Part shown: piece by piece, positions 1-7,103 of the stretch
Layout: every line of letters begins with the position of its first letter
Numbering within the stretch: position 1 is the first letter of the stretch
DNA from: an uncultured Opitutia bacterium
GTDB taxonomy: Bacteria > Verrucomicrobiota > Verrucomicrobiae > Opitutales > MB11C04
Assembly (NCBI GenBank): GCA_913048545.1
Contig: CAJWWH010000078.1
Location: 1 to 7,966 of the forward strand
DNA: 7,966 nucleotides
Reading direction: 5' to 3'
Program-made: the position numbers and the translations under genes
Notes under the pieces: model-generated
Told to the model about the DNA's origin: nothing
The model's database searches: none
What the model saw: the letters and a program-made list of their open reading frames with translations, nothing else

Positions 1-232
1 GATGCACAGATGTGTTGTAATACGCCGGATGGGTGTAACTCGAATACCTAGAATTGTTCGCATCCAGTACCATCCAGGAGGTTCCACCCGCCACAATCTC
101 CGCCGGGGTAACGGTCGCGTGCGTACTCGTGTTATAAAGTACAGTACTCGAAGCCTCCACTGCGTTCAGGGAAAACAGCAAAGTCAAAGCCAGCCTCCAA
201 TTAAAAAAAATTTGATTGATTGTATTATTCAT
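1..232 (-). CDS. Secreted protein of unknown function, N-terminal part (runs off the left edge)
   Basis: An open frame runs leftwards from ATG at 232-230 to the window edge without a stop, giving 77 complete codons. The protein begins MNNTINQIFFNWR, then a hydrophobic stretch (about residues 14-23) and a signal-peptidase-like site after Val-Glu-Ala (residues 25-27, cleavage before Ser-Ser). The visible mature part is rich in Ser, Thr, Asn and Tyr with few charged residues. That composition is typical of surface or extracellular proteins, including the autotransporter-like and PEP-CTERM-sorted proteins common in Verrucomicrobiota, but no domain can be named from 50 mature residues. There is no clear ribosome binding site. 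A Fur-box-like sequence and a candidate promoter lie directly upstream, suggesting iron-dependent control. The signal peptide and sustained frame make this far more credible than the opposite-strand frame at 2-238. Export is fairly sure; function is unknown. Confidence 0.72.
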   Translation of the reverse strand, partial: MNNTINQIFFNWRLALTLLFSLNAVEASSTVLYNTSTHATVTPAEIVAGGTSWMVLDANNSRYSSYTHPAYYNTSVH

Positions 233-245
233 AATTAAAAAACGA

Positions 246-274
246 CCTATATGTGTAATGATAATGAGACTCAA
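246..274 (-). promoter_or_regulatory. Candidate promoter of the secreted-protein gene
   Basis: Read on the minus strand, TTGAGT (274-269) and TATAGG (251-246) are separated by exactly 17 bases; each matches the sigma-70-type consensus at four of six positions. Transcription would start near 239, only a few bases before the ATG at 232, giving an almost leaderless message. This fits the lack of a ribosome binding site. The -35 element and most of the spacer lie inside the Fur-box-like sequence, as expected for a repressor-controlled promoter. Sigma consensus in this lineage is assumed, not shown. Confidence 0.4.
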
Positions 275-278
275 TCTC
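260..278. promoter_or_regulatory. Fur-box-like operator
   Basis: The 19 bases GATAATGAGACTCAATCTC match the classical Fur consensus GATAATGATAATCATTATC at 15 positions. The site also reads as two overlapping 7-1-7 motifs offset by 6 bases: a perfect TGATAAT half-site at 259-265 and an imperfect dyad TGAGA/TCTCA at 265-269 and 275-279. This is the arrangement expected for two Fur dimers on opposite faces of the DNA. It lies 28 bases upstream of the secreted protein's start and over its candidate promoter, but more than 230 bases from the kinase-like gene, so the secreted gene is the likely target. Other Fur-family regulators (Zur, PerR) bind related sequences and cannot be excluded. Confidence 0.55.
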
Positions 279-315
279 AATTTATTTTAAAAGCCTTTTT
301 GGTTGATCCATTTCG

Positions 316-342
316 TTGAAATTTAAATTTGATTTGTAAAAT
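316..342 (+). promoter_or_regulatory. Weak candidate promoter facing the kinase-like gene
   Basis: TTGAAA (316-321) and TAAAAT (337-342, five of six matches to the -10 consensus) face right with a short 15-base spacer. The predicted start near 349 coincides with the beginning of the foldable segment 350-395. A transcript from here would have a leader of about 160 nt before the GTG at 511. The AT-rich background and short spacer keep this tentative. Confidence 0.25.
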
Positions 343-349
343 CGTGAGG

Positions 350-395
350 GATTCTTTCTCGTCTACCAATCCAGGACCGAAGGAATCGGGTAGAC
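350..395 (+). other. Foldable leader segment with two competing stems
   Basis: Stem A pairs GATTCTTTC (350-358) with GAAGGAATC (379-387): nine pairs including one G-U. Stem B pairs GTCTACC (361-367) with GGTAGAC (389-395): seven Watson-Crick pairs. The strands are interleaved in the order A-B-A-B. With only one base (388) between the last two strands, a normal pseudoknot looks sterically unlikely, so the stems would be alternatives. A small CCGA/TCGG hairpin (377-380, 386-389) also competes. No known riboswitch or RNA family was recognised, and there is no T-run after it, so it is not a simple terminator. It may be a leader element of the gene at 511, an RNA, or chance. Confidence 0.35.
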
Positions 396-510
396 TGGAG
401 TTAAGTGGAATGACTCATTACCCCGACCAATCCTAAATTTCATATTCTGAAACTTAGTAATCAGGTTAATTTCGTTTCCCTTCCAGCCTTATTTCCATTA
501 GGGTGGTTTT

Positions 511-1569
511 GTGAAAAAAGGCAGCGTTCAGCAAAAAAAAACATTTTATCCGTTATCGGATCAATTTCGCGAATATTTGACCAATTATAAACGCAGTGCC
601 GAACTGCCCGTGCATTACGAGAATCTTCTTCAAAGTGTGGACTCCTATCCACTGATGAATGCAAAAAATGAGGATACATTATGGCAGACAATGGTCTACG
701 ATCAGCATTACGGAAGGGAGATATTCGAGGGTCTGAAGCAGATTTATGTCCTTATTCGCTCCGGAGGGGATGTGAATATTTTACCCAACCTTTATGTCGA
801 CCGGGTGGATTACTGCACCTTTGGGAATACCCGACCCTTCCGCATACGGATTGTGAATCAGTACAATGATAATCACGACTACTTTTATGTTAAAAAAGCC
901 GACGCGTCCCGGCTTTATGGTCTTGAACTCGAACAACTCCTCTCCCCCAACGAAATAAACTTTCAAATCGATGGAGATACCCTGATTGAGGAACATATTA
1001 TTGGGGTGCCCGGAGATGACTTTATTGAAAATTTCCTCGACCACACTGATCTGAATGAGGTTCGACTGGCCAAGGAGTTCATCAAATTCAACGAACGGTG
1101 CTTTGTCCGATTACTCGGTGATATGCGGGCCTATAATTATGTGGTGGAAATGACTCCGGATTTTGAACAAAACCAGTACCGGGTGCGGGCGATTGACTTT
1201 GATCAGCAATCCTATGAGGGTCGCCGGTCATTTTACCTGCCCCAGTTCTTCAAGAACAATCTGCCGGTGGTCAATCTCTGCACCCGCCTGATTAATCCGG
1301 AAACAAGCAGTCAGTATCAACGGGAAGAGCGAACACTGATTAAGAGAAGATTCAATTTTTCCCCCACCCGTATCAAAAAACTTCGTTCCTGCATGTGTGA
1401 GGACCGGATTTCCAGCGATGAAAAAGTCAGACGGCTCAGCAATGAATTGGGTAATTTTCATAAAGACTCCCGCTTTTTAAAATGTGAAACCATGGGAGAT
1501 ATAACCTTTTTGAATATCGCCCTTGCTCTCGATCTGGAGGAGGAAGCACCCCAAAGGCTGCGTTCGTGA
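511..1569 (+). CDS. Putative atypical kinase-like protein, unrecognised family
   Basis: A 352-residue soluble protein without signal peptide or membrane segment. I do not recognise the family, but the order of motifs resembles the protein kinase/aminoglycoside phosphotransferase fold. There is a beta-strand with YVKK (K128/K129, the ATP-lysine position), a following helix with E139/E141, and a hydrophobic strand ending in EEHIIGVPGDDF (160-171) in the hinge position. The catalytic-loop-like LLGDMRAYN (201-209) has D204 and N209 spaced as in the canonical D-x-K-x-x-N, with Arg at +2. AIDFD (227-231) follows in the place of the metal-binding DFG/IDFD motif. There is no glycine-rich loop, and only about 120 residues follow DFD, so the C-lobe is small. 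The start is GTG at 511, because an in-frame TAG at 499 excludes anything further upstream; GGGTGG (501-506) is a weak ribosome site. It is probably co-transcribed with the hydrolase 28 bases downstream. Substrate and activity are unknown; it could be a pseudokinase. Confidence 0.75.
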   Translation: MKKGSVQQKKTFYPLSDQFREYLTNYKRSAELPVHYENLLQSVDSYPLMNAKNEDTLWQTMVYDQHYGREIFEGLKQIYVLIRSGGDVNILPNLYVDRVDYCTFGNTRPFRIRIVNQYNDNHDYFYVKKADASRLYGLELEQLLSPNEINFQIDGDTLIEEHIIGVPGDDFIENFLDHTDLNEVRLAKEFIKFNERCFVRLLGDMRAYNYVVEMTPDFEQNQYRVRAIDFDQQSYEGRRSFYLPQFFKNNLPVVNLCTRLINPETSSQYQREERTLIKRRFNFSPTRIKKLRSCMCEDRISSDEKVRRLSNELGNFHKDSRFLKCETMGDITFLNIALALDLEEEAPQRLRS

Positions 1570-1597
1570 ACTGAGTCCAAGACCCTTCAATTTTTTC

Positions 1598-2266
1598 ATG
1601 CCCTCCGCAAACGAAGAAAAAAGACGGGTCATTCTTCTGCACGGATTATCCCGGACTTCCCGGTCCATGAGACCCTTGGAAAAAAATCTCAAAAAGAACG
1701 GGTTTCCCGTACTGAACCTCAATTATCCATCCCGTAAAAAACCAATTGAAGAATTGAGTGACTGGGTGGGGGATAAACTGGAGGAGGAATTAGCAAAAAA
1801 ACCCGACGAGCAGTGGGACTTTGTCACCCATTCAATGGGAGGCATTATTCTTCGTCAAATTATGAAATCCCGTCCGCTTCCCAATCTCGTCCGGGTTGTC
1901 ATGCTCGGACCGCCCAATCAGGGAAGCGAGGTCGTCGACAGACTTCGTCATTTTAAACTGCTCAAGCAGGTTAATGGGCCCGCATGCCTGCAACTCGGCA
2001 CCGAAAAAAACGGATTTATTGATCAATTGGGAAAAGTGGAATTTAATCTCGGGGTCATCGCCGGCAATAAAAGCATCAATCCAATTCTATCCTTGCTCAT
2101 TCCCGGTGAGGATGACGGAAAAGTGGCGGTGGAACGGACCAAGATCGAAGGAATGAATGACTTTCGGGTTTTTCCATGCTCTCACTCCTTCTTTATGTCC
2201 CGAAGAAAAGTTCAAAATCAGGTCAGATTTTATTTATCTGAAGGATGTTTCATGGATGACTCATAA
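1598..2266 (+). CDS. Alpha/beta hydrolase, lipase/esterase-like
   Basis: A cytoplasmic 222-residue alpha/beta-fold hydrolase, probably acting on an ester or lipid bond. The chain starts with the first strand VILLHGLSRT (11-20), whose HG forms the oxyanion-hole region. The nucleophile elbow is THSMGG (77-82) with Ser79. The likely acid is Asp173 in GEDDGKV, and the base is His196 in PCSHSFF, so the full triad is present in the usual order. LGPPNQGSE (103-111) resembles lipase and PGAP1-like families, but the sequence alone does not settle the subfamily. The frame is open from TTG at 1523, which would overlap the upstream gene by 47 bases. I prefer ATG 1598 because the domain begins directly after it and the extra N-terminus looks unstructured; no ribosome site precedes either. 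No signal peptide is seen. The tight link to the kinase-like gene and the following desaturase suggests a lipid-related role, which is inference. Confidence 0.85.
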   Translation: MPSANEEKRRVILLHGLSRTSRSMRPLEKNLKKNGFPVLNLNYPSRKKPIEELSDWVGDKLEEELAKKPDEQWDFVTHSMGGIILRQIMKSRPLPNLVRVVMLGPPNQGSEVVDRLRHFKLLKQVNGPACLQLGTEKNGFIDQLGKVEFNLGVIAGNKSINPILSLLIPGEDDGKVAVERTKIEGMNDFRVFPCSHSFFMSRRKVQNQVRFYLSEGCFMDDS

Positions 2267-2287
2267 AATGATGTTTCTCTTCATTTT
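2265..2287 (+). terminator. Weak AT-rich inverted repeat after the hydrolase gene
   Basis: AAAATGA (2265-2271) and TCATTTT (2281-2287) are perfect 7-base complements around a 9-base loop. The repeat begins within the stop codon of the hydrolase gene and is followed by a T-rich stretch. One G-C pair makes the hairpin weak, so it is at best a leaky terminator before the desaturase gene. Confidence 0.22.
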
Positions 2288-2357
2288 TATTCCCTTTTAC
2301 ATGACTTCTATCTCTTGACTTGCCTCTCATATATTTTACTGATTCAATAGCATAAGG

Positions 2358-3401
2358 ATGGAAAATACAAAAAAGAAAAAATCTGCGAGGGAATGGAAAA
2401 CTCTCGTTGCTCAGTTTCAAAAGCCCCATCACGGCCGAGCGTGGTGGCAAGTCACCAATACGATTGGTTCAGTCGTTTTGCTATGGGTGGCGATCTATTT
2501 CACCATACCCATTTCATGGTTGCTTACTGTCTTCCTTGCAATACTTGCAGGTTTGATTTTGGTCAGGGCATTCATCATCTTTCATGACTGTGGGCACGGA
2601 TCTTTCTTCAAATCGAGAAAAGCCAACCAGAGAATGGGATTCATTACCGGATTGCTGACTTTTACCCCGTTTCATCACTGGAAATGGGAACACTCGGTTC
2701 ATCATGCCACTACCGGAGATCTCTCCCGCCGTGGAATGGGAGACATTTGGACATTAACCGTCAAAGAATACCTTGAAAGTTCGCGTTGGAAAAAGTTTAC
2801 TTATCGATTAGTCCGCAATCCTTTCGTTCTTTTTGTGTTCGCCCCCCTCTTTCTTTTTTTGGTGATCCAAAGATTTCCTGCCGGAAAAGCAAAACCTAAG
2901 GAGAAAAAATCGGTTCACTTAATGAATCTGTCCATCGTGCTTATGTCCGCCGGGCTGATATCAATTTTCGGATTTTGGGAATGGTTCGTCGTTCAATCGA
3001 TTATGATGACGGTGGCAAGCACCTGCGGGGTATGGCTCTTTTATGTGCAGCACCAATTCGAAGATGCCTACTGGGTACAGGGGGATGAGTGGGATTTCAC
3101 TACTGCAGCCATGGAAGGCAGTTCATTCTATAAATTACCCAAAGTGCTACAGTGGTTCTCCGGTAACATTGGCTTTCATCATGTGCATCACCTCAATCCG
3201 ATGATTCCGAATTACAATCTGGAAAGATGTCACTGTTCCGATCCGTTTTTCGAAAGTGTGCCCCCAATGGGAATTCTCACCAGTTTGAAAAGCATAAATT
3301 ACCGGCTTTTCGATGAGGATTCCAACAAGATGATCGGATTCCGTCAGCTTAAAAAGCAATTACAGGCTATGAACTGGCCGAACAATCAGGAAGCAGCCTG
3401 A
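2358..3401 (+). CDS. Membrane fatty acid desaturase
   Basis: A 347-residue integral membrane di-iron desaturase that would introduce a cis double bond into fatty acyl chains of membrane lipids, using oxygen and an electron donor. The three histidine boxes are complete: HDCGH (76-80), HSVHH (112-116) and HHVHH (274-278). YVQHQFEDAYW (229-239) adds the His232 typical of bacterial DesA/omega-6-type desaturases. Hydrophobic segments lie at about 36-75, 155-170 and 189-231, placing all boxes on the cytoplasmic face. Length is normal for the family. ATG 2358 is the natural start; the only purine-rich sequence, AAGG, touches the start codon and is too close for a normal ribosome site. TTGACT (2315-2320) could be a -35 element but has no good partner. 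The gene lies 91 bases after the hydrolase on the same strand and converges on the sulfatase operon. Double-bond position cannot be told from sequence; cold adaptation is a usual role of such enzymes. Confidence 0.95.
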   Translation: MENTKKKKSAREWKTLVAQFQKPHHGRAWWQVTNTIGSVVLLWVAIYFTIPISWLLTVFLAILAGLILVRAFIIFHDCGHGSFFKSRKANQRMGFITGLLTFTPFHHWKWEHSVHHATTGDLSRRGMGDIWTLTVKEYLESSRWKKFTYRLVRNPFVLFVFAPLFLFLVIQRFPAGKAKPKEKKSVHLMNLSIVLMSAGLISIFGFWEWFVVQSIMMTVASTCGVWLFYVQHQFEDAYWVQGDEWDFTTAAMEGSSFYKLPKVLQWFSGNIGFHHVHHLNPMIPNYNLERCHCSDPFFESVPPMGILTSLKSINYRLFDEDSNKMIGFRQLKKQLQAMNWPNNQEAA

Positions 3402-3415
3402 CCGACTGACCAGTT
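3372..3415. terminator. Nested inverted repeat at a convergent gene junction
   Basis: Outer arms AACTGG (3372-3377) and CCAGTT (3410-3415) enclose inner arms TCAGG (3386-3390) and CCTGA (3397-3401). Symmetric 8-base internal loops separate the two stems, with a 6-base terminal loop. The structure spans the desaturase stop codon and the gap of 16 bases to the sulfatase stop. Its position suits a bidirectional terminator, but neither side carries a T-run, so intrinsic termination is doubtful. Confidence 0.3.
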
Positions 3416-3417
3416 AT

Positions 3418-5175
3418 TTATCCTTTCCGTTGGAGCATCAAGAGACGAAATTCAATCGCCTGCTCCCCGGGAATTTTTGTGGCCCTTAATTTTAGTTCAC
3501 CCTGCCCCTTGACCAGTTCAATGGTGCCCATTTTCATAGGGCGGAAATCCTTGTAATACGATTCATTCCTAGGGGAACGGTCTTCCTTCATTCCCACCAA
3601 AGGGGGATCATTGGGTTTGGTGATGGTGGTGAACACAGACTTCCCGTTCATCGATAACTCAATCTCAGTCCCCAGGTCTTTTTTCCGACAGGTATACCAT
3701 AATTCGACCTCATAATTTCCGGACTTGCCCACCTCCACATTCCAGGAAATGTAATCCTCCTTGTTCTTCCAGTTTAAAAAGTGACTGCAATTGGGAAACT
3801 TGTTCGACCTCTTAATTTCTCCGTGAGCAATTCCGTCCCGTGCCGGGATCTGCGTCCAGGAGACCCCGGGATGGCCGATCACAAAGGGTCGGTTATCCTC
3901 CCCCACTTTATCCAAAACCTTACTCTGAAAGAAATCCTTTCGCTTGTTTAACCGCTCCACAACCTTGGGAAATTTCTTGCTCACATCCACCCGTTGCCCG
4001 GGATCCTGCTCCATGTCAAAAAGCCTGCCCTTGTATCCCAAACGGAAACGCGGTTCCCGCACCCCGACCTTTCCTTTCCAGGTGGATACCAGCGTTCTTG
4101 GTTTCCATCCTTTTTCATCTCCCAAAAGCAGCGGCTTCAGGCTTTTTCCATCGAGTGGTTTGTCGGGTTTATCCTCCACGCCGGCCAGTTCGCAGAGAGT
4201 GGGCAATAAATCCCGAACCGAGGCAATTTGCATCACTTTTGTACCTGCCTTGATTCCTTTGGGCCATTTAATCAGGAGCGGCGAACGGGTCCCGCCCTCT
4301 TCGGTCGATCCTTTTCTTCCCTCCATGTCCCCGTTCCAGCGATTTCCATTGGGTCCATTGTCGTGAAAAAAAGCAACGATGGTGTCATCCGAAGCTTCCA
4401 ACTGATCCAGTTTCTTCAGCAAACGACCGACATTCCAGTCAATATTTTCACACATTGCAAGGGCGGCTAAAAGATGCAACCGATCCTCCTTCTTCGGATT
4501 CCGGTTTCTCATCATCTCCTCCAATTTTTTGTCCTTAAATTTATTCCACCATTGATCCGGCACCTGCATCGGACTGTGGGGCGTGTTATAGGGAATATAA
4601 ACAAAAAAGGGTTTCTCCTTTTCCACTGATCGTTCGATAAAGCTCATCGCCTCGGTGGTGAAGTCGTCGACACAGAACCCCTTCCCCTGCTCCAGTTTTC
4701 CATTCCTTTCCATCAGGGCATCATAGTAATGCCCCCAATGCCCGGAACAGAATCCGTAAAAATAATCAAACCCCCGACCGAGCGGATGGTAAGGATACTG
4801 CATGCCATTATGCCACTTCCCGAATGCCCCGGTGGCATAGCCGGCTTTTTGAAATAAATCCGCAATGGTGGTTTCATCGAGATCCATGCGTTCGCCCCCC
4901 GCCGAGGTGCTGTACACCCCGCTGCGGACATGATGGCGACCGGTCAGGAATTCCGCCCGGGTGGGCGAGCAGACCGGGCAGACATAAAAACGGTCAAAGG
5001 AAGCCCCGTCCTTTCCCAAAGAATCAATATGGGGAGTGGATAAATTTGTGTTTCCATTCATGCTCAGGTCTCCCCATCCCTGATCATCAGTCAGAAAGAC
5101 CACCACATTGGACCTGGAGAACAGTCCGGCACTTAAGACGAAGGAGAATGCGAATAAACAGAATAAGCGGATCAT
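3418..5175 (-). CDS. Exported type I (formylglycine-dependent) sulfatase, second gene of operon
   Basis: A 585-residue enzyme expected to remove sulfate esters, probably from algal or other sulfated polysaccharides, outside the cytoplasm. The N-terminus (about 1-20) is a signal peptide with a long hydrophobic core. The S1-family sulfatase domain follows: TDDQG (29-33, calcium-binding Asp30/31), CSPTR (69-73, with Cys69 to be converted to formylglycine), GKWHNG (119-124, Lys120/His122), TPH (198-200), HDNG (271-274, Asp272/Asn273) and [13 protein letters not shown] (287-299, Lys288). All catalytic and metal residues appear intact. After about residue 430 comes a beta-rich module of roughly 150 residues, possibly carbohydrate-binding, of no family I can name. 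The ATG lies 4 bases after the stop of the upstream sulfatase, with no ribosome site, which suggests translational coupling. No sulfatase-maturing enzyme is in the window. Substrate specificity is not visible. Confidence 0.95.
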   Translation of the reverse strand: MIRLFCLFAFSFVLSAGLFSRSNVVVFLTDDQGWGDLSMNGNTNLSTPHIDSLGKDGASFDRFYVCPVCSPTRAEFLTGRHHVRSGVYSTSAGGERMDLDETTIADLFQKAGYATGAFGKWHNGMQYPYHPLGRGFDYFYGFCSGHWGHYYDALMERNGKLEQGKGFCVDDFTTEAMSFIERSVEKEKPFFVYIPYNTPHSPMQVPDQWWNKFKDKKLEEMMRNRNPKKEDRLHLLAALAMCENIDWNVGRLLKKLDQLEASDDTIVAFFHDNGPNGNRWNGDMEGRKGSTEEGGTRSPLLIKWPKGIKAGTKVMQIASVRDLLPTLCELAGVEDKPDKPLDGKSLKPLLLGDEKGWKPRTLVSTWKGKVGVREPRFRLGYKGRLFDMEQDPGQRVDVSKKFPKVVERLNKRKDFFQSKVLDKVGEDNRPFVIGHPGVSWTQIPARDGIAHGEIKRSNKFPNCSHFLNWKNKEDYISWNVEVGKSGNYEVELWYTCRKKDLGTEIELSMNGKSVFTTITKPNDPPLVGMKEDRSPRNESYYKDFRPMKMGTIELVKGQGELKLRATKIPGEQAIEFRLLMLQRKG

Positions 5176-5179
5176 TGAA

Positions 5180-6958
5180 TCACTTGGTCGTAATCACCGC
5201 ATAGTAACATCCCAGCTCGCCCTCGGGTACGCTGAAGAAAGGTGCCAGTTCATGCTTTCCCTTGGTCAGCTCGGCTTGAAAAACCACGGACTTTGCACCC
5301 TTAGTCACCGGTTTGGTCTGCAAGGTTTTACCGTTCAAGCGCAGGGTGACCGATTTTGCTCCTATGGACTGACCGACCTGTGCCCGGAATGCCTTGCTTG
5401 CCCCGGGCACATCTGCACCGGCCACCAGTTCCTCATTGATTGCTTTTCCCGACTCCACCGGCCAGCGCATCACTTCAATCTGATACTTCCCAGTCTTCAA
5501 CACCTTCAATGCCCAGTGCCCTTCATGCTTGGCTTCCTTTCCCTTCCGCAGGGGATACTTACTCCGGTTATGGCCCTGATTCCACGGTGTGGGCCCTCCT
5601 ATCCAGTCATGACTGGTCAGGCTCACCACCGGATGCTCCTTATGTCCGATATGCAATTCCGTGGTCTCCGCAAAAGTCGGTTCCAGTTCCGCCCACCAAT
5701 CATCATAAAATGCCTGCATTTTAGCCACCCGGTCAGGATGCTGAGCGGCAACATTTTTCTCCTGTCCCGGATCCGCGTTGATATCGTAAAGTTCCTTTTG
5801 ATTCACCAGTCTCCAGCCCTGGCTCATCACCGAGGACTTTCTCCACTTGATTGGATCCTTTACTCTTTGCGAATCGGTAATCAACATCCGGTCCGGCCAG
5901 TCGACTTTACCTTTGGCCTCCAATACTTTCCGAATCGATGTTCCGTCAAATTCATATCCCTTGGGTTTTTTTCCACCACACAGATCGAGCAGGGTCGGAG
6001 CAATATCCACCGCATGGCAAAGCGTGTTCACTTTTTTCAGCTTGTTCATTCCACCGTTTGGCCAGTGCATAAAGAAAGGTACCCGGTGCCCGCCGTCATA
6101 CTCGCTGTTCTTCTGTCCACGCATTCCAGCGTTAAAAATTTGCCGGCCACTCGCGGTGCCGTTGTCGGTGGTAAAAATAAAAATGGTGTCCTCATAAACC
6201 CCCAATTTTTTAAGCAGTGCCCGGGTTTTACCCACATTGTCATCCACATTGGTGATCATCCCAAAGAATGAGGCGATCTTTTCCGACTGGTCCTTATACA
6301 TATCCAGATACTTTTGCGGACAATGAAAAGGCCCATGCGGTGCATTGGTGGATATGTAAGCCAGAAATGGTTTGTTCTGCTTTACACACTTCCGAATGAA
6401 TTGATTCCCGAATTCAAAAAACACATCGGTGCAAAAACCCTTGGCCTGAACAATTTTTCCATTATGAAAATAGCCCCCGTCAAAATAAGCGTTGTCCCAG
6501 ACATCCGGAGTCTGCCCCACCCCGCCCCCTCCATGGCGGTACACCTCAGTAAATCCACGATCCTCCGGCCGGTAGGGATAGTTGTCCCCAAGGTGCCATT
6601 TCCCAAACATTCCCGTCTCGTATCCATTTTCCTTAAAGAACTGACCGAGTGTCCCTTCCCTGGCCCGCAACATGGAACGGCCCATAATGGTGTGCCACAC
6701 ACCCGTCCGATTGGTCCAGTGACCGGACATCAGGGCCGCCCGGGTGGGGGAACAGGTCGGAGCCACATGGTAGTCCGTCAGCCAAACCGATTCGTTGGCA
6801 AGCTTGTCCGTATGGGGCGTCTTAATCACCGGATTTCCGGTGCATCCCAAATCACCGTAGCCCTGGTCGTCCGTGATCACGATGACGATATTGGGCGATT
6901 TAGCCAATAATCCAAAAACAGAGGTGAAAAGAGAGAGAAGAATGAGGAAGGTTTTCAT
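5180..6958 (-). CDS. Exported type I (formylglycine-dependent) sulfatase, first gene of operon
   Basis: A 592-residue arylsulfatase-like enzyme. Its signal peptide is [19 protein letters not shown] (1-19), with likely cleavage before Lys-Ser. Conserved sites are TDDQG (29-33), CSPTR (69-73, formylglycine Cys69), GKWHLG (119-124), APH (206-208), TTDNG (263-267) and [14 protein letters not shown] (281-294, Lys283). The sulfatase C-terminal subdomain ends near residue 425 with the familiar [16 protein letters not shown] (389-404). The last 150 residues or so contain beta-strands such as [11 protein letters not shown] (490-500) and [12 protein letters not shown] (535-546), again a probable beta-sandwich. 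The first 122 residues line up without gaps at motif level with the downstream sulfatase, but the central insertion (141-165, Gly-rich) and C-terminus differ, so the pair probably act on different sulfate positions or substrates. The start at 6958 opens the signal peptide directly; no ribosome site and no convincing promoter were seen upstream. Confidence 0.95.
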   Translation of the reverse strand: MKTFLILLSLFTSVFGLLAKSPNIVIVITDDQGYGDLGCTGNPVIKTPHTDKLANESVWLTDYHVAPTCSPTRAALMSGHWTNRTGVWHTIMGRSMLRAREGTLGQFFKENGYETGMFGKWHLGDNYPYRPEDRGFTEVYRHGGGGVGQTPDVWDNAYFDGGYFHNGKIVQAKGFCTDVFFEFGNQFIRKCVKQNKPFLAYISTNAPHGPFHCPQKYLDMYKDQSEKIASFFGMITNVDDNVGKTRALLKKLGVYEDTIFIFTTDNGTASGRQIFNAGMRGQKNSEYDGGHRVPFFMHWPNGGMNKLKKVNTLCHAVDIAPTLLDLCGGKKPKGYEFDGTSIRKVLEAKGKVDWPDRMLITDSQRVKDPIKWRKSSVMSQGWRLVNQKELYDINADPGQEKNVAAQHPDRVAKMQAFYDDWWAELEPTFAETTELHIGHKEHPVVSLTSHDWIGGPTPWNQGHNRSKYPLRKGKEAKHEGHWALKVLKTGKYQIEVMRWPVESGKAINEELVAGADVPGASKAFRAQVGQSIGAKSVTLRLNGKTLQTKPVTKGAKSVVFQAELTKGKHELAPFFSVPEGELGCYYAVITTK

Positions 6959-7062
6959 AATTGGGGAATTAATTTTGCGGGGCTAAAACTATGTGCTATC
7001 TAATTTTTTCTTTTTTGACCACCCAATAAAGACGGGGAATGGGAAATTTTAAATTCGGGTGC

Positions 7063-7076
7063 TTGGGCTTGCCCAA
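7063..7076. promoter_or_regulatory. Perfect dyad in the leader of the lipoprotein gene, candidate operator
   Basis: TTGGGC (7063-7068) and GCCCAA (7071-7076) are perfect inverted arms around TT. The 2-base gap is too short for a stable RNA hairpin, so a dimeric DNA-binding protein site is the more natural reading. It lies 27 bases before the lipoprotein ATG in the region between divergent operons (6959-7103). I see no strong promoter there: TTGCGG (6975-6980) with TCTAAT (6999-7004) at 18 bases is only a weak rightward candidate. The cognate regulator is unknown. Confidence 0.3.
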
Positions 7077-7103
7077 CAATCTATTCTCCGCTACAAAGAA
7101 ACC

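Noticed and set aside
2..238. Plus-strand open frame of 78 codons at the left edge
   Set aside because: It is Arg/His-rich without recognisable features and lies opposite a frame with a clear signal peptide and upstream regulatory sites.
350..395. Classical H-type pseudoknot formed by both stems together
   Set aside because: Only one base would have to cross a nine-pair stem, which is sterically implausible; alternative stems fit better.
1523..1597. TTG 1523 as the hydrolase start, with GGAGGAGGAAG at 1536-1546 as a strong ribosome site
   Set aside because: The purine run lies downstream of that TTG and has no start codon of the hydrolase frame at a usable distance; it is explained by Glu codons of the kinase-like gene. 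ATG 1598 fits the fold boundary better.
2315..2342. Promoter before the desaturase from TTGACT (2315-2320)
   Set aside because: No convincing -10 lies at 16-18 bases; the AT-rich TATATT that looks good starts only 9 bases after it.
3840..4366. Overlapping plus-strand frames opposite the second sulfatase
   Set aside because: Pro/Ser/Arg-rich low-information translations on the strand opposite a conserved enzyme.
5108..6271. Plus-strand open frame of 387 codons antisense to the first sulfatase
   Set aside because: Although long, it lies antisense to the unmistakable sulfatase frame, has a composition typical of reversed coding sequence and shows no domain. It is explained by codon bias on the other strand.
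4957..6757. Repeat between the two sulfatase genes around GCCCGGGTGGG (near 4957 and 6737)
   Set aside because: Both copies encode the conserved CSPTRA active-site segment, so the similarity reflects protein conservation, not a mobile or recombination repeat.
6314..6910. Plus-strand open frame of 198 codons antisense to the sulfatase N-terminus
   Set aside because: It is a shadow of the formylglycine-domain coding region, with no ribosome site and no recognisable motif.
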